Positions 25,884 through 37,151 of a DNA stretch of 47,306 nt are shown here, in pieces; position 1 is the first letter of the stretch, and each line of letters begins with the position of its first letter. The translations under genes and the position numbers were made by a program. This stretch comes from Sphingopyxis sp. KK2 (lineage in GTDB: Bacteria; Pseudomonadota; Alphaproteobacteria; Sphingomonadales; Sphingomonadaceae). Location of the stretch: assembly GCF_001990265.1 (NCBI RefSeq), contig NZ_LYVN01000015.1, positions 1-47,306 of the forward strand, written 5' to 3'. Under the pieces are notes generated by a model, which worked only from the letters and a program-made list of their open reading frames with translations, ran no database searches and was not told the DNA's origin.

Positions 25884-26384
25884 TCATTTGGCAAGTGCAT
25901 CACCCAGCGATAGCCATCGCGGGGCTTTCGTCGCAAACCGGAGGGTATTCGCCGCGCTGCTCGACGGCAGGTCGACCAGTGCCACGCCTTCGAGCGCCGG
26001 CAACTGCCGCCGTCCGATCGCCGCGGCCTTGCCGCCGTTGAACGCGATCATCCGAAGGTCGGGCAGCGTCGCGACCAGCGCCGCCAGATCCTGCGCCTCC
26101 ACTCCACGAATCTCGCTGTCGCTGCTCGACCGCCGCTCGGCGGTGCGGATCGCGTCCCACAGGCCGATGCGCGCCTTGCGCAGCGCCGCCAGCCGATCGT
26201 CATAATCCATCGCCGCCAGCGGCCGGTCGATCACTTCGCCAACGAGCCGCCAGAACTGGTTTGTCGGATGCGCATAATAGCGCCGCTCGGCGAGCGACCG
26301 CGCGCCGGGCAGGCTGCCGAGGATCAGCAGCCGCGTGTCGGGGTAGACATGCGGGGCGAAACTGGCATGGCGGACGGGGGGCAT
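25884..26384 (-). CDS. DNA-deoxyinosine glycosylase-type uracil-DNA glycosylase superfamily protein
   Basis: A 166-residue protein of the uracil-DNA glycosylase superfamily, closest to the deoxyinosine glycosylase / mismatch-type group. Motif 1 is LILGSLPGARSLAERRYYAHPTNQFW, with the aromatic/histidine AHPTNQFW block. Motif 2 is the late strand with IAFNGGKAAAIGRR and LVDLPSSSAANTLRF. It should remove deaminated bases such as hypoxanthine from DNA. The ATG at 26382-26384 is chosen because upstream codons lie in the str-operon promoter region. It converges on the acyltransferase gene with five bases between. Confidence 0.85.
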   Translation of the reverse strand: MPPVRHASFAPHVYPDTRLLILGSLPGARSLAERRYYAHPTNQFWRLVGEVIDRPLAAMDYDDRLAALRKARIGLWDAIRTAERRSSSDSEIRGVEAQDLAALVATLPDLRMIAFNGGKAAAIGRRQLPALEGVALVDLPSSSAANTLRFATKAPRWLSLGDALAK

Positions 26385-26691
26385 GGACCGTCCGATAGCG
26401 TGCCCCGACCGGCGCAACAATATTGCTGGCCCCTTGACCGCCGGGGGAATCGGGGCTAGGGGCGCCCCCGTTCGAAAGCGGCGGACTTCCGCCAACTTCG
26501 GGCACAACAGCGCTTGAACATTGCTGGCGCGGATGGAGCCTCCGGAAGATCTTGCAGGTCTGCCGGGGTCTTTTGCTGTTACAAGGTCGCCCGTTTTCTG
26601 CGGTTTTCCGCAGGCGTCGGACCGATGCTTCATCCACCGCGGTACAGTAACCGTTCGCTTTGATGGGCGAACATTTTAAGGTGAAGCATTC
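26385..26691 (+). promoter_or_regulatory. str operon upstream region with leader hairpin
   Basis: This 307-base stretch separates the divergent glycosylase gene and rpsL and must hold the promoter of the ribosomal operon. I could not identify a convincing -35/-10 pair; TTGACC at about 26434 with a poor TAGGGG downstream is the nearest. A small hairpin with 6-bp arms 26653-26658 and 26667-26672 sits just before the rpsL ribosome-binding site AAGGTG. No open frame or RNA gene is visible here. Confidence 0.5.
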
Positions 26692-27063
26692 ATGCCCACG
26701 ATCAACCAGCTGGTCCGCAAGGGCCGGACTCCCCAGAAGGTGAAGTCCAAGGTCCCGGCGATGGACGCAAACCCGCAGAAGCGTGGCGTTTGCACCCGTG
26801 TTTACACGACGACCCCGAAAAAGCCGAACTCGGCGCTCCGCAAGGTTGCGAAGGTCCGCCTGACCAACCAGCGCGAAGTCATCACCTACATCCCCGGCGA
26901 AGGCCACAACCTCCAGGAACACAGCGTCGTGCTGATCCGCGGCGGTCGTGTCCGCGATCTTCCCGGTGTGCGTTACCACGTCCTGCGCGGCGTGCTCGAT
27001 ACGCAGGGTGTGAAGGACCGCAAGCAGAGCCGTTCGAAGTACGGCGCGAAGCGTCCGAAGTAA
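26692..27063 (+). CDS. rpsL: Ribosomal protein S12
   Basis: The 123-residue S12 protein of the decoding centre. Conserved blocks: [29 protein letters not shown] (streptomycin-related Lys in this loop), [31 protein letters not shown] (with the Asp that is methylthiolated in other bacteria), and the basic end [11 protein letters not shown]. An AAGGTG ribosome-binding site lies eight bases upstream. First gene of the str operon. Confidence 0.99.
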   Translation: MPTINQLVRKGRTPQKVKSKVPAMDANPQKRGVCTRVYTTTPKKPNSALRKVAKVRLTNQREVITYIPGEGHNLQEHSVVLIRGGRVRDLPGVRYHVLRGVLDTQGVKDRKQSRSKYGAKRPK

Positions 27064-27085
27064 GGACCGCTTTTCGGCTTTTGAT

Positions 27086-27112
27086 CATCCCGCAGCGCCT
27101 TGCGCCGGGATG
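27086..27112 (+). promoter_or_regulatory. rpsL-rpsG intercistronic hairpin
   Basis: An 11-bp interrupted stem: outer arms 27086-27092 and 27106-27112 (CATCCCG / CGGGATG), inner GCGC pairs 95-98 with 102-105, and a two-base bulge. It lies between rpsL and rpsG, the place where E. coli S7 binds its own mRNA. A role in S7 autoregulation is inference. Confidence 0.5.
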
Positions 27113-27134
27113 CTGTTGTTAAAAGGAATTACCT

Positions 27135-27605
27135 ATGGCTCGTCGTCGTCGTCCTGAACGCCGCGAAATCCTGCCCGATCCCCGTTTCGGGGATGTCGTG
27201 CTGTCGAAATTCATGAACAGCGTCATGCTGGACGGGAAGAAGTCCACCGCCGAAAGCATCGTCTACGGTGCGCTCGAGACGGTCGAAGCCCGCGCCAAGA
27301 AGGAACCCATCGGCGTGTTCCACGAAGCGCTGGCGAACATCCGCCCGAACATCGAAGTCCGCAGCCGCCGCGTCGGCGGTGCGACCTACCAGGTTCCGGT
27401 CGAGGTCCGTCCGGACCGTGCGCAGGCGCTCGCGATCCGCTGGCTGATCACCGCCGCGCGCAACCGCAGCGAGACCACGATGGCCGCGCGTCTGTCGGGC
27501 GAACTGCTCGACGCGTCGAACAACCGCGGCAACGCGGTGAAGAAGCGCGAAGACACGCACCGCATGGCCGAAGCGAACCGCGCCTTCAGCCACTACCGCT
27601 GGTAA
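27135..27605 (+). CDS. rpsG: Ribosomal protein S7
   Basis: The 156-residue S7, which nucleates assembly of the 30S head by binding 16S rRNA. Conserved [26 protein letters not shown]-type [43 protein letters not shown], and the C-terminal [20 protein letters not shown]. The preceding 71-base spacer has a stem-loop that could be an S7 feedback site. Confidence 0.99.
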   Translation: MARRRRPERREILPDPRFGDVVLSKFMNSVMLDGKKSTAESIVYGALETVEARAKKEPIGVFHEALANIRPNIEVRSRRVGGATYQVPVEVRPDRAQALAIRWLITAARNRSETTMAARLSGELLDASNNRGNAVKKREDTHRMAEANRAFSHYRW

Positions 27606-27669
27606 GCGGTCGCGGGGCGACGCCGCATCGGTCGGCGCGTCTCGCAATCGTAACAATCGTTCCTATATC

Positions 27670-27694
27670 GGGGGTGGCTCCAAAGGCCTCCCCC
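27670..27694 (+). promoter_or_regulatory. Hairpin upstream of fusA
   Basis: The arms GGGGG (27670-27674) and CCCCC (27690-27694) pair, continuing through a T-T mismatch into GGC/GCC, with a seven-base loop. The structure ends about 20 bases before the fusA start. It may stabilise or process the rpsG-fusA spacer RNA; no T-run follows. Confidence 0.4.
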
Positions 27695-27713
27695 CAAATC
27701 CAAGGAAAAGACC

Positions 27714-29807
<2,094 letters not shown>

Positions 29808-29817
29808 TAGGGACAGA

Positions 29818-29858
29818 GCCGCGCGGACTTGCGCCGCGCGGCAAAGCCCTCTAAGGGC
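29818..29858 (+). promoter_or_regulatory. Double hairpin in the fusA-tuf spacer
   Basis: An 8-bp perfect stem (arms 29818-29825 and 29835-29842, GCCGCGCG / CGCGCGGC) is followed at once by a second 5-bp stem (29846-29850 and 29854-29858, loop CTA). There is no T-run, so an RNA-processing or stabilising role, or a Rho-related pause, is more likely than intrinsic termination. Confidence 0.45.
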
Positions 29859-29926
29859 GGCGCCTGATTCAGCAGGCCCGTCCGGACTGATCAAACGAAA
29901 CACCTAAAGAAGAAGGTTCTTTAATC

Positions 29927-31120
29927 ATGGCCAAGGCTAAATTTGAGCGGACGAAGCCGCACTGCAACATCGGCACCATCGGTCACGTCGACCATGGCAA
30001 GACCTCGCTGACCGCAGCGATCACCAAGGTGCTCGCCGAAAACGTCGCCGGCAACGCCGCCGTCGACTTCGCGAACATCGACAAGGCTCCCGAAGAGCGC
30101 GAGCGCGGCATCACCATTTCGACCGCCCACGTCGAATATGAAACCGATGGCCGCCACTATGCGCACGTCGACTGCCCGGGTCACGCTGACTATGTGAAGA
30201 ACATGATCACCGGTGCCGCCCAGATGGACGGCGCGATCCTCGTCGTGTCGGCCGCTGACGGCCCGATGCCGCAGACCAAGGAGCACATCCTGCTCGCCAA
30301 GCAGGTCGGCGTCCCCACCATGGTCGTCTTCCTCAACAAGGTCGACCAGCTGGACGATCCCGAGCTGCTCGAACTCGTCGAGCTGGAAATCCGCGAAGAA
30401 CTGTCGAAGCGCGACTTCGACGGCGACAATATTCCGATCATCCCGGGTTCGGCTCTCGCTGCCCTCGAAGGTCGCGACGACAACATCGGCAAGGACGCGA
30501 TCCTGAAGCTGATGGCTGCCGTCGACGCGTGGATCCCGCAGCCGGAACGTCCGCTCGACAAGCCCTTCCTGATGCCGATCGAAGACGTGTTCTCGATCTC
30601 GGGTCGCGGTACCGTCGTCACCGGCCGTATCGAAACCGGCGTCGTCAAGGTTGGTGAAGAAGTCGAAATCGTCGGCATCAAGGACACCAAGAAGACCGTC
30701 GTGACCGGCGTCGAAATGTTCCGCAAGCTGCTCGACCAGGGCCAGGCTGGCGACAACGTCGGTGCGCTGATCCGCGGCGTCGGCCGTGAAGAAGTCGAGC
30801 GTGGCCAGGTTCTCTGCAAGCCCGGCACGATCAAGCCGCACACCGAGTTCACCTCGGAAGTCTACGTCCTGTCGAAGGACGAAGGCGGCCGTCACACGCC
30901 GTTCTTCGCGAACTATCGTCCGCAGTTCTACTTCCGCACCACGGACGTCACCGGCGAGGTCATCCTCCCCGAGGGGACCGAGATGGTCATGCCGGGCGAC
31001 AACGTCCAGCTGTCGGTCAAGCTGATCGCCCCGATCGCCATGGACCAGGGTCTGCGCTTCGCGATTCGCGAAGGTGGCCGTACGGTCGGCGCAGGGGTTG
31101 TCGCGACCATCACAAAGTAA
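29927..31120 (+). CDS. tuf: Elongation factor Tu
   Basis: A 397-residue EF-Tu, which delivers aminoacyl-tRNA to the ribosome. Motifs are [14 protein letters not shown] (G1), [13 protein letters not shown] (switch I), [13 protein letters not shown] (G3), and [12 protein letters not shown] (G4). Domain 2 has [25 protein letters not shown]. Length is standard. A second tuf copy elsewhere in the genome cannot be excluded. Confidence 0.99.
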   Translation: MAKAKFERTKPHCNIGTIGHVDHGKTSLTAAITKVLAENVAGNAAVDFANIDKAPEERERGITISTAHVEYETDGRHYAHVDCPGHADYVKNMITGAAQMDGAILVVSAADGPMPQTKEHILLAKQVGVPTMVVFLNKVDQLDDPELLELVELEIREELSKRDFDGDNIPIIPGSALAALEGRDDNIGKDAILKLMAAVDAWIPQPERPLDKPFLMPIEDVFSISGRGTVVTGRIETGVVKVGEEVEIVGIKDTKKTVVTGVEMFRKLLDQGQAGDNVGALIRGVGREEVERGQVLCKPGTIKPHTEFTSEVYVLSKDEGGRHTPFFANYRPQFYFRTTDVTGEVILPEGTEMVMPGDNVQLSVKLIAPIAMDQGLRFAIREGGRTVGAGVVATITK

Positions 31121-31130
31121 TATAGGGCCG

Positions 31131-31165
31131 CGAGCCGCGCGATTCGGACTGATTCGCGCGGCTCG
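31131..31165 (+). terminator. Strong hairpin after tuf
   Basis: A perfect 12-bp stem (arms 31131-31142 and 31154-31165, CGAGCCGCGCGA / TCGCGCGGCTCG) with an 11-base loop begins 11 bases after the tuf stop. A short T-run (GGTTTTT) is found about ten bases further on, too far for a textbook intrinsic terminator. It probably ends or attenuates the str transcript before rpsJ. Confidence 0.6.
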
Positions 31166-31267
31166 TAGCTTAAAGGTTTTTGATGGCCGGGCCGGCTTCC
31201 TGATGGGGGCCGGTACAAGCCATTTCGGCTCTTTCGCATCGTTAGACGGGATTCGACTGGAACAGTC

Positions 31268-31579
31268 ATGGAAACGCAGAATATTCGCATTCGCCTGAAG
31301 GCCTTTGATCACCGCGTGCTCGATCAGGCCACCACCGACATCGCCGACACGGCGCGTCGTACCGGAGCGCTTATTCGCGGCCCGATCCCGCTTCCGACGC
31401 GTATTGAAAAATTCACCGTGAACCGCGGCCCCCATGTCGACAAGAAGTCGCGCGAGCAGTTCGAGGTGCGTACCCACAAGCGGCTGCTCGACATCGTGCA
31501 GCCCACCCCGCAGACCGTCGACGCGTTGATGAAGCTCGACCTGGCTGCTGGCGTGAACGTCGAGATCAAGTTGGCCTAA
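31268..31579 (+). CDS. rpsJ: Ribosomal protein S10 (NusE)
   Basis: The 103-residue S10, part of the 30S head and also the NusE antitermination factor. Conserved [56 protein letters not shown] and VNVEIKLA end. The spacer on its 3' side is unusually long and structured (see 31611-31824). Confidence 0.98.
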   Translation: METQNIRIRLKAFDHRVLDQATTDIADTARRTGALIRGPIPLPTRIEKFTVNRGPHVDKKSREQFEVRTHKRLLDIVQPTPQTVDALMKLDLAAGVNVEIKLA

Positions 31580-31589
31580 GCCAACGCTG

Positions 31590-31607
31590 CCCCCGCGAAA
31601 GCGGGGG
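31590..31607. repeat. Short palindrome with GAAA loop (copy 2)
   Basis: A perfect 7-bp stem CCCCCGC / GCGGGGG around GAAA, followed by TCT, lies 11 bases after the rpsJ stop. It is a near relative of the palindrome at 19940-19957. It could also act as a weak transcript end or RNA-stability element. Confidence 0.55.
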
Positions 31608-31610
31608 TCT

Positions 31611-31824
31611 CTATCGGCAGGACGGTTCGCCGCCTGTATCACGATAGGGTGGATACCGCCGGACCGCTTCCTCGGAAGCATCATGGTCCGGGCTGCGTCC
31701 CCCGTCTCGCCGCTCCTCCTTCGGGAAGGCGGCACCTCAGCCCGGACGGGGCGATGCATCGAAATTATGGGCTGGGAGGGTTCCGGAGAGGCTTGCCTCA
31801 TCGGGTCCCGCAAGCCGTGCGGAA
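31611..31824 (+). ncRNA. Highly structured rpsJ-rplC spacer RNA (candidate leader/riboregulator)
   Basis: Four stems can be drawn. P1: arms 31611-31616 and 31642-31647, with an inner CAGG/CCTG stem, bulged A and a UUCG tetraloop at 31626-31629. P2: 31660-31670 with 31675-31679 and 31685-31690, hairpin loop CTCG, five-base bulge on the 3' side. P3: 31686-31695 with 31738-31747, ten perfect pairs, enclosing an inner stem capped by UUCG at 31720-31723. P4: 31790-31796 with 31810-31816 plus outer TTCCG/CGGAA. P2 and P3 share bases 31686-31690 and cannot both form fully. It sits directly ahead of the rplC ribosome-binding site. Function unknown. Confidence 0.65.
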
Positions 31825-31858
31825 TGGTCCGCCCGGCCTCTGTTGAGGAGTATTGATC

Positions 31859-32632
31859 ATGCGGACTGGCGTGATCGCGAAGAAAATGGGGATGACCCGC
31901 CTGTTTCAGGACGACGGCCGCCACGTGCCCGTCACCGTCCTGAGCCTCGAAGGCTGCCAGGTCATTTCCGTGCGCGAACAAGAACGTGACGGCTATGTCG
32001 CCGTCCAGCTCGGTGCCGGCTCGGCGAAGGCGAAGAACGTCGCCAAGCCCCAGCGCGGCGCTTTCGGCAAGGCCGAAGTCGAACCCAAGGCGAAGGTCGT
32101 CGAATTCCGCGTCGCTGACGACGCGACGCTCGACGTCGGCGCCGAACTGTCGGCCGACCATTTCGTCGCCGGCCAGATCGTCGATATCCAGGGCGTCACG
32201 CAGGGCAAGGGCTTTGCCGGCGCGATGAAGCGCTGGGGTTTCGGAGGCATGCGCGCCACGCACGGCGTGTCGATCAGCCACCGTGCCCATGGTTCGACGG
32301 GTAACCGCCAGGATCCGGGCCGCGTCTTCAAGAACAAGAAGATGGCCGGCCACATGGGCGCGCGCAACCGCACCCAGCAGAATCTCGAAATCGTCCGCAC
32401 CGACGCCGAGCGCGGCCTTCTCTTCGTCAAGGGCTCGGTCCCTGGCTCGAAGGGCGGCTGGCTGCTCGTCCGCGACGCGGTGAAACTGCCCCGCCACCCC
32501 GAGGCCCCCTATCCGGCGGGCATCAAGAGCGCGGCCAACAGCAACGATGCCCCGGCTGACGCGCCGGTCGAAACGCCGGTCGAAGAAACCGTCGTCGACA
32601 CCGCGGCCACCGACGGCGCGCAGGAGTCCTGA
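31859..32632 (+). CDS. rplC: Ribosomal protein L3
   Basis: A 257-residue L3 that helps nucleate 50S assembly. [16 protein letters not shown] starts the protein, and [19 protein letters not shown] and [27 protein letters not shown] (with the Gln methylated in other bacteria) are intact. The C-terminal 35 residues form an acidic Ala/Pro/Glu tail. I chose the ATG at 31859, eight bases after GAGGAG; a TTG two codons upstream is less likely. Confidence 0.98.
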   Translation: MRTGVIAKKMGMTRLFQDDGRHVPVTVLSLEGCQVISVREQERDGYVAVQLGAGSAKAKNVAKPQRGAFGKAEVEPKAKVVEFRVADDATLDVGAELSADHFVAGQIVDIQGVTQGKGFAGAMKRWGFGGMRATHGVSISHRAHGSTGNRQDPGRVFKNKKMAGHMGARNRTQQNLEIVRTDAERGLLFVKGSVPGSKGGWLLVRDAVKLPRHPEAPYPAGIKSAANSNDAPADAPVETPVEETVVDTAATDGAQES

Positions 32633-32634
32633 AC

Positions 32635-33261
32635 ATGAAGGTCAAGGTTCAGACCATCGACGGCAAGGCCGGTAGCGACATCGACCTCAACGACGACGTC
32701 TTCGGCGTCGATCCGCGCGCCGACATCCTGCACCGCGTCGTGTCGTGGCAGCTCGAAAAGCGTCGTGGTCCGGCTCGCGCCGCCCGCGAACGCAGCGACG
32801 TCGCCCGCACCGGCAAGAAGTTCGGTCGCCAGAAGGGCGGCGGTACCGCGCGTCACGGCGATCGCAAGGCGCCGATCTTCATCGGCGGTGGCAAGGCGCA
32901 CGGTCCCCGGGCCCGCACCTTCGGTCACTCGCTGAATAAGAAGATCCGTGCGCTCGGCCTCAAGATGGCGCTCAGCGACAAGGCGAAGGGCGGCAAGATC
33001 GTCGTTCTCGACACGCTCGAGCTCAAGGATGCCAAGACGAAGGCGCTCGCCGGCAAGCTCGGCAAGCTCGAACTCGGCAACCGCGCACTCTTCATCGACG
33101 GCGATGCGGTCCATGAAAGCTTCGCCATGGCGTCGGCCAACCTGATCGGTATCGACTCGATGCCGGCGGCTGGTGCCAACGTCTATGACATCATCCGTGC
33201 CGACACGCTGGTCCTGACCCGCGCGGCGGTCGAAAAGCTGGAGGCCCGTTTCAATGGCTAA
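32635..33261 (+). CDS. rplD: Ribosomal protein L4
   Basis: A 208-residue L4, a 23S rRNA-binding protein whose long loop lines the exit tunnel. The loop region includes [25 protein letters not shown], and the C-terminal [24 protein letters not shown] is typical. In E. coli L4 is the autogenous regulator of the S10 operon, which makes it the natural partner to test against the structured spacer upstream of rplC. Two bases separate it from rplC; its end overlaps rplW by eight bases. Confidence 0.98.
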   Translation: MKVKVQTIDGKAGSDIDLNDDVFGVDPRADILHRVVSWQLEKRRGPARAARERSDVARTGKKFGRQKGGGTARHGDRKAPIFIGGGKAHGPRARTFGHSLNKKIRALGLKMALSDKAKGGKIVVLDTLELKDAKTKALAGKLGKLELGNRALFIDGDAVHESFAMASANLIGIDSMPAAGANVYDIIRADTLVLTRAAVEKLEARFNG

Positions 33262-33562
33262 GGCAAAAACTGTCGACGCGCGTCACTATGACGTGATCCT
33301 CGCTCCGGTGATCACCGAAAAGTCGACCCTGCTCAGCGAAAATAACGCGGTGGTGTTCAAGGTTGCGAACGACGCGACCAAGCCCGCCATCAAGGCCGCC
33401 GTCGAGGCGCTGTTCGATGTCAAGGTGATCGGCGTGAACACGCTCGTCGCCAAGGGCAAGACCAAGCGCTGGAAGGGCAAGCCCTACACCCGCAGCGACG
33501 TGAAGAAGGCGATCGTTCGCCTGGCCGAAGGCCAGTCGATCGACGTCACCACCGGCGTCTGA
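33254..33562 (+). CDS. rplW: Ribosomal protein L23
   Basis: A 102-residue L23, at the tunnel exit where trigger factor and SRP dock. It has [53 protein letters not shown], and [15 protein letters not shown]. It overlaps the end of rplD by eight bases, implying translational coupling. Confidence 0.98.
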   Translation: MAKAKTVDARHYDVILAPVITEKSTLLSENNAVVFKVANDATKPAIKAAVEALFDVKVIGVNTLVAKGKTKRWKGKPYTRSDVKKAIVRLAEGQSIDVTTGV

Positions 33563-33583
33563 TTGTAGGAAGAGGCAAGAACA

Positions 33584-34420
33584 ATGGCACTTAAATCCTA
33601 TAATCCGACCAGCCCCGCGCAGCGCGGCCTGATCCTCGTCGACAAGTCGTCGCTGTGGAAGGGCAAGCCCGTCAAGGCGCTGACCGAAGGCAAGAACAAG
33701 ACCGGCGGTCGCAACAACAAGGGTCATGTGACCTCGCGCGGCATCGCCGGCGGCCACAAGCAGAAGTACCGCTTCATCGACTTCAAGCGTCGCAAGTGGG
33801 ACATGCCGGCCACCGTCGAGCGTCTGGAATATGACCCCAACCGCACCGCCTTCATCGCACTGGTGAAGTATGAGGATGGCGAGCAGACCTATATTCTGGC
33901 GCCGCAGCGCCTGGCGGTCGGCGACGTCGTCGTCGCGGGCAAGAAGACCGACGTGAAGCCGGGCAATGCGATGGAATTGTCGCAGATGCCGGTCGGCACG
34001 ATCGTCCACAACATCGAGATGAAGCCGGGCAAGGGTGGCCAGATCGCCCGTTCGGCCGGCACCTATGCACAGGTCGTCGGTCGTGACCGCGGTCTCGTCA
34101 TCGTGCGTCTCGGTTCGGGCGAGCAGCGTTACATTCGCGGCGAGTGCATGGGCACGGTCGGCGCGGTGTCGAACCCCGATAACCAGAACACCAACCTGGG
34201 CAAGGCCGGTCGCGGCCGCTGGCTCGGCAAGCGTCCGCTGACCCGCGGCGTTGCCAAGAACCCGGTCGACCATCCGCACGGCGGTGGTGAAGGCCGCACC
34301 TCGGGTGGCCGTCATCCGGTGACCCCGTGGGGCAAGCCGACCAAGGGTGCGCGCACCCGCTCGAACAAGTCGACCGACAAGATGATCATCCGGTCGCGTC
34401 ACGCGAAGAAGAAGAGGTAA
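33584..34420 (+). CDS. rplB: Ribosomal protein L2
   Basis: A 278-residue L2, needed for subunit association and peptidyl-transferase assembly. [16 protein letters not shown] starts it, [21 protein letters not shown] follows, and the C-terminal [30 protein letters not shown] block holds the conserved His near the peptidyl-transferase centre. A gap of only three bases leads to rpsS. Confidence 0.99.
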   Translation: MALKSYNPTSPAQRGLILVDKSSLWKGKPVKALTEGKNKTGGRNNKGHVTSRGIAGGHKQKYRFIDFKRRKWDMPATVERLEYDPNRTAFIALVKYEDGEQTYILAPQRLAVGDVVVAGKKTDVKPGNAMELSQMPVGTIVHNIEMKPGKGGQIARSAGTYAQVVGRDRGLVIVRLGSGEQRYIRGECMGTVGAVSNPDNQNTNLGKAGRGRWLGKRPLTRGVAKNPVDHPHGGGEGRTSGGRHPVTPWGKPTKGARTRSNKSTDKMIIRSRHAKKKR

Positions 34421-34423
34421 GCC

Positions 34424-34699
34424 ATGGCTCGCTCGGTCTGGAAGGGTCCGTTTGTGGACCTCCATCTGCTCAAGAAAGCCGAAACGGCCCAGGACGGCGG
34501 CAGCTCTGCCCCGATCAAGACCTGGTCGCGTCGGTCCACCATCCTGCCGCAGTTCGTGGGGCTGACCTTCAACGTCTACAACGGCCGCAAGTTCGTGCCG
34601 GTGTCGGTGAACGAAGACATGGTCGGCATGAAGTTGGGTGAATTTGCGCCGACGCGCTTCTTCCCCGGCCACGCGGCCGACAAGAAGGGCAAACGCTAA
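34424..34699 (+). CDS. rpsS: Ribosomal protein S19
   Basis: A 91-residue S19 of the 30S head, near the A-site finger contact. Conserved [42 protein letters not shown] and [18 protein letters not shown]. Its TAA shares a base with the rplV ATG (TAATG). Confidence 0.98.
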   Translation: MARSVWKGPFVDLHLLKKAETAQDGGSSAPIKTWSRRSTILPQFVGLTFNVYNGRKFVPVSVNEDMVGMKLGEFAPTRFFPGHAADKKGKR

Positions 34700-35079
34700 T
34701 GGGCAAGGCAAAATCCCCCCGCCGCGTTGCGGATAACGAGGCGCTGTCGGTCGGCACGCAGATTCGCGGTTCGGCGCAGAAGCTGAACCTCGTCGCTGCG
34801 CTGATCCGCGGCCGCAAGGTCGAAGACGCGATGAACGTCCTCGCTTTCTCGAAGAAGGCGATGGCCGTCGACGTGCGCAAGGTTCTCGCCAGCGCCGTCG
34901 CCAACGCGGAAAACAACCACAACCTCGACGTCGATGCGCTGGTCATCCAGGAAGCAAGCGTCGGCAAGTCGATCTCGATGAAGCGCTGGCACGCTCGCGG
35001 CCGCGGCAAGTCGACCCGGATCGTCAAGCCGTTCAGCCGCATCCGCATCGTCGTGCGCGAACAGGAAGAAGAGGCGTAA
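34699..35079 (+). CDS. rplV: Ribosomal protein L22
   Basis: A 126-residue L22, with a beta-hairpin reaching into the exit tunnel. [33 protein letters not shown] and the hairpin region [25 protein letters not shown] are present. Overlaps rpsS by one base and is followed one base later by rpsC. Confidence 0.98.
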   Translation: MGKAKSPRRVADNEALSVGTQIRGSAQKLNLVAALIRGRKVEDAMNVLAFSKKAMAVDVRKVLASAVANAENNHNLDVDALVIQEASVGKSISMKRWHARGRGKSTRIVKPFSRIRIVVREQEEEA

Positions 35080-35080
35080 G

Positions 35081-35788
35081 ATGGGCCAGAAGAGCAATCC
35101 GATCGGCCTGCGCCTGCAGGTCAACCGCACCTGGGACAGCCGCTGGTTCGCCGAAGGCCAGGACTATGGCCGCATGCTCGTTGAGGATCTCAAGATCCGC
35201 AACTTCATCTTCAAGACGCTGCCGCAGGCCGCGATCTCGAAGGTGGTGATCGAGCGTCCGGCGAAGCTGTGCCGCGTGTCGATCTATGCCGCCCGTCCGG
35301 GCGTCATCATCGGCAAGAAGGGCGCCGACATCGAAAAGCTGCGCAAGCAGCTCGGCGAACTCACCGGTGCCGACGTGTCGCTGAACATCGTCGAAATCCG
35401 CAAGCCCGAAGTCGACGCCAAGCTCGTCGGCCAAGGCATTGCCGACCAGCTCGAGCGCCGCGTGGCTTTCCGCCGTGCGATGAAGCGCGCGGTGCAGTCG
35501 GCGATGCGTCTCGGCGCCGAGGGCATCCGCATCAACTGCGCCGGCCGTCTGGGCGGCGCGGAAATCGCGCGCACCGAATGGTATCGCGAAGGCCGCGTTC
35601 CGCTGCACACGCTGCGCGCGAACGTCGACTATGCCGAAGCGACCGCGCACACCGCCTATGGCGTGTGCGGGATCAAGGTGTGGATCTTCAAGGGCGAAAT
35701 CCTGGGTCATGACCCGATGGCGACCGACCGGTTGATGCTCGACGCGCAGACGTCGGGCGTGCGCCCGGCGCGCGAAGACCGCCGCTAA
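35081..35788 (+). CDS. rpsC: Ribosomal protein S3
   Basis: A 235-residue S3, lining the mRNA entry channel. [23 protein letters not shown] starts it. The KH domain has [20 protein letters not shown]. The C-terminal domain has [40 protein letters not shown]. Length fits alphaproteobacterial S3. Confidence 0.99.
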   Translation: MGQKSNPIGLRLQVNRTWDSRWFAEGQDYGRMLVEDLKIRNFIFKTLPQAAISKVVIERPAKLCRVSIYAARPGVIIGKKGADIEKLRKQLGELTGADVSLNIVEIRKPEVDAKLVGQGIADQLERRVAFRRAMKRAVQSAMRLGAEGIRINCAGRLGGAEIARTEWYREGRVPLHTLRANVDYAEATAHTAYGVCGIKVWIFKGEILGHDPMATDRLMLDAQTSGVRPAREDRR

Positions 35789-35799
35789 GGACTGCTGAC

Positions 35800-36231
35800 A
35801 TGCTGCAACCGAAAAAAACCAAGTTCCGCAAGGCGTTCAAGGGCCGCATCCACGGCAACGCCAAGGGCGGCACCGCGCTGAACTTCGGCTCCTACGGGCT
35901 GAAAGCGATGGAACCCGAGCGCATCACCGCGCGCCAGATCGAAGCGGCTCGCCGTGCGATCAGCCGTGCGATCAAGCGCCAGGGCCGTTTGTGGATCCGT
36001 ATCTTCCCCGACGTCCCCGTGTCGTCGAAGCCGGCCGAAGTCCGTATGGGCAAGGGCAAGGGTTCGCCGGAATTCTGGGCAGCGCGCGTGAAGCCGGGTC
36101 GCATCCTGTTCGAACTCGACGGCGTTCCGGGCCCGGTGGCCGCGCTGGCGTTCGAACGCGCCGCGATGAAGCTGCCGATCAAGACGAAGGTTATCGCCCG
36201 CCTCGGCGACACCTCGCACCTGGAGGGCTAA
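35800..36231 (+). CDS. rplP: Ribosomal protein L16
   Basis: A 143-residue L16 near the peptidyl-transferase centre and A-site t[52 protein letters not shown], and [24 protein letters not shown] are conserved. Spaced 11 bases from rpsC and four from rpmC. Confidence 0.98.
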   Translation: MLQPKKTKFRKAFKGRIHGNAKGGTALNFGSYGLKAMEPERITARQIEAARRAISRAIKRQGRLWIRIFPDVPVSSKPAEVRMGKGKGSPEFWAARVKPGRILFELDGVPGPVAALAFERAAMKLPIKTKVIARLGDTSHLEG

Positions 36232-36235
36232 GGAC

Positions 36236-36439
36236 ATGGCCAAGACCGAAGATTTCAAGGCCAAGACCGACGACCAGCTCGCCGAACAGCTTGGCGAACT
36301 GAAGCGTGAGGCGTTCAACCTGCGTTTCCAGGCGGCCACCGGCCAGCTTGAAAAGGCATCGCGCGTCAAGGAAGTGCGGCGCTCGATCGCCCGCATCAAG
36401 ACGCAGCAGACCGAGCGTTCGCGCTCGGCTGCGAAGTAA
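36236..36439 (+). CDS. rpmC: Ribosomal protein L29
   Basis: A 67-residue L29, two helices at the tunnel exit next to L23. It has the [34 protein letters not shown] pattern (here [20 protein letters not shown]). Length is standard for the family. It lies between rplP and rpsQ as usual. Confidence 0.97.
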   Translation: MAKTEDFKAKTDDQLAEQLGELKREAFNLRFQAATGQLEKASRVKEVRRSIARIKTQQTERSRSAAK

Positions 36440-36450
36440 GGAGACTGACG

Positions 36451-36720
36451 ATGCCGAAGCGCATTCTGACCGGCACCGTGGTGTCCGACAAGGGCGACAA
36501 GACCGTCGTGGTGAAAGTGGAGCGCAAGGTGAAGCACCCGCTCTACGGCAAGATCATCCGTCGTTCGAAAAAGTATCACGCCCATGATGAGGACAACGCC
36601 ATCAAGGCTGGCGAAACCGTCCGCATCGAGGAAACGAAGCCGATTTCGAAGCTGAAGACGTGGAAGGTGCTCGACAAGGTCGACACCCACAGCAAGCCCA
36701 AGACGGCTGCCGACGCCTAA
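36451..36720 (+). CDS. rpsQ: Ribosomal protein S17
   Basis: An 89-residue S17, an early 16S-binding protein of the OB fold. [42 protein letters not shown], and [20 protein letters not shown] match the family. A 60-base spacer follows before rplN, with a small GGG/CCC hairpin in it. Confidence 0.98.
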   Translation: MPKRILTGTVVSDKGDKTVVVKVERKVKHPLYGKIIRRSKKYHAHDEDNAIKAGETVRIEETKPISKLKTWKVLDKVDTHSKPKTAADA

Positions 36721-36780
36721 GCTGGTTTTCACGGAACCGCCGGGATTGCCCGGTAGGCCAAACAAGAAGGAAATGCATCG

Positions 36781-37149
36781 ATGATCCAGATGCAGTCACA
36801 ATTGGAAGTCGCCGACAACAGCGGCGCCAAGCGCGTCCAGTGCATCAAGGTGCTGGGCGGGTCGAAGCGTCGCGTCGCCGGCGTCGGCGACGTCATCGTC
36901 GTGTCGATCAAGGAAGCCCAGCCGCGCGGCAAGGTGAAGAAGGGCGACGTCCATCGCGCCGTCATCGTCCGCACCGCGAAGGATGTGCGCCGCGCCGACG
37001 GTTCGGTGATCCGTTTCGACAGCAACGCCGCCGTGCTCGTCAACAAGAATGAAGAGCCCATCGGCACCCGTATCTTCGGCCCCGTCGTCCGCGAACTGCG
37101 TGGGCGTGGCTATATGAAGATCATCAGCCTGGCGCCGGAGGTCCTCTAA
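36781..37149 (+). CDS. rplN: Ribosomal protein L14
   Basis: A 122-residue L14 at the subunit interface. [28 protein letters not shown] starts it; [36 protein letters not shown] and [13 protein letters not shown] follow. Canonical length. Starts a tight cluster with rplX two bases later. Confidence 0.99.
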   Translation: MIQMQSQLEVADNSGAKRVQCIKVLGGSKRRVAGVGDVIVVSIKEAQPRGKVKKGDVHRAVIVRTAKDVRRADGSVIRFDSNAAVLVNKNEEPIGTRIFGPVVRELRGRGYMKIISLAPEVL

Positions 37150-37151
37150 CC

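Noticed and set aside
26434-26462. TTGACC-17-TAGGGG as the str operon promoter
   Set aside because: The -10 element is poor and the spacing to rpsL long; kept only as a weak candidate in the upstream-region entry.
31649-31846. 65-codon open frame inside the rpsJ-rplC spacer
   Set aside because: No ribosome-binding site, Pro/Gly/Arg-rich product, and the bases are better explained by paired RNA arms.
31853-31855. TTG as the start of rplC
   Set aside because: The ATG at 31859 gives the canonical L3 N terminus and the correct spacing to GAGGAG.
29921-32497. 858-codon minus-strand frame antisense to tuf, rpsJ and rplC
   Set aside because: It crosses three conserved genes and the structured spacer; shadow only.
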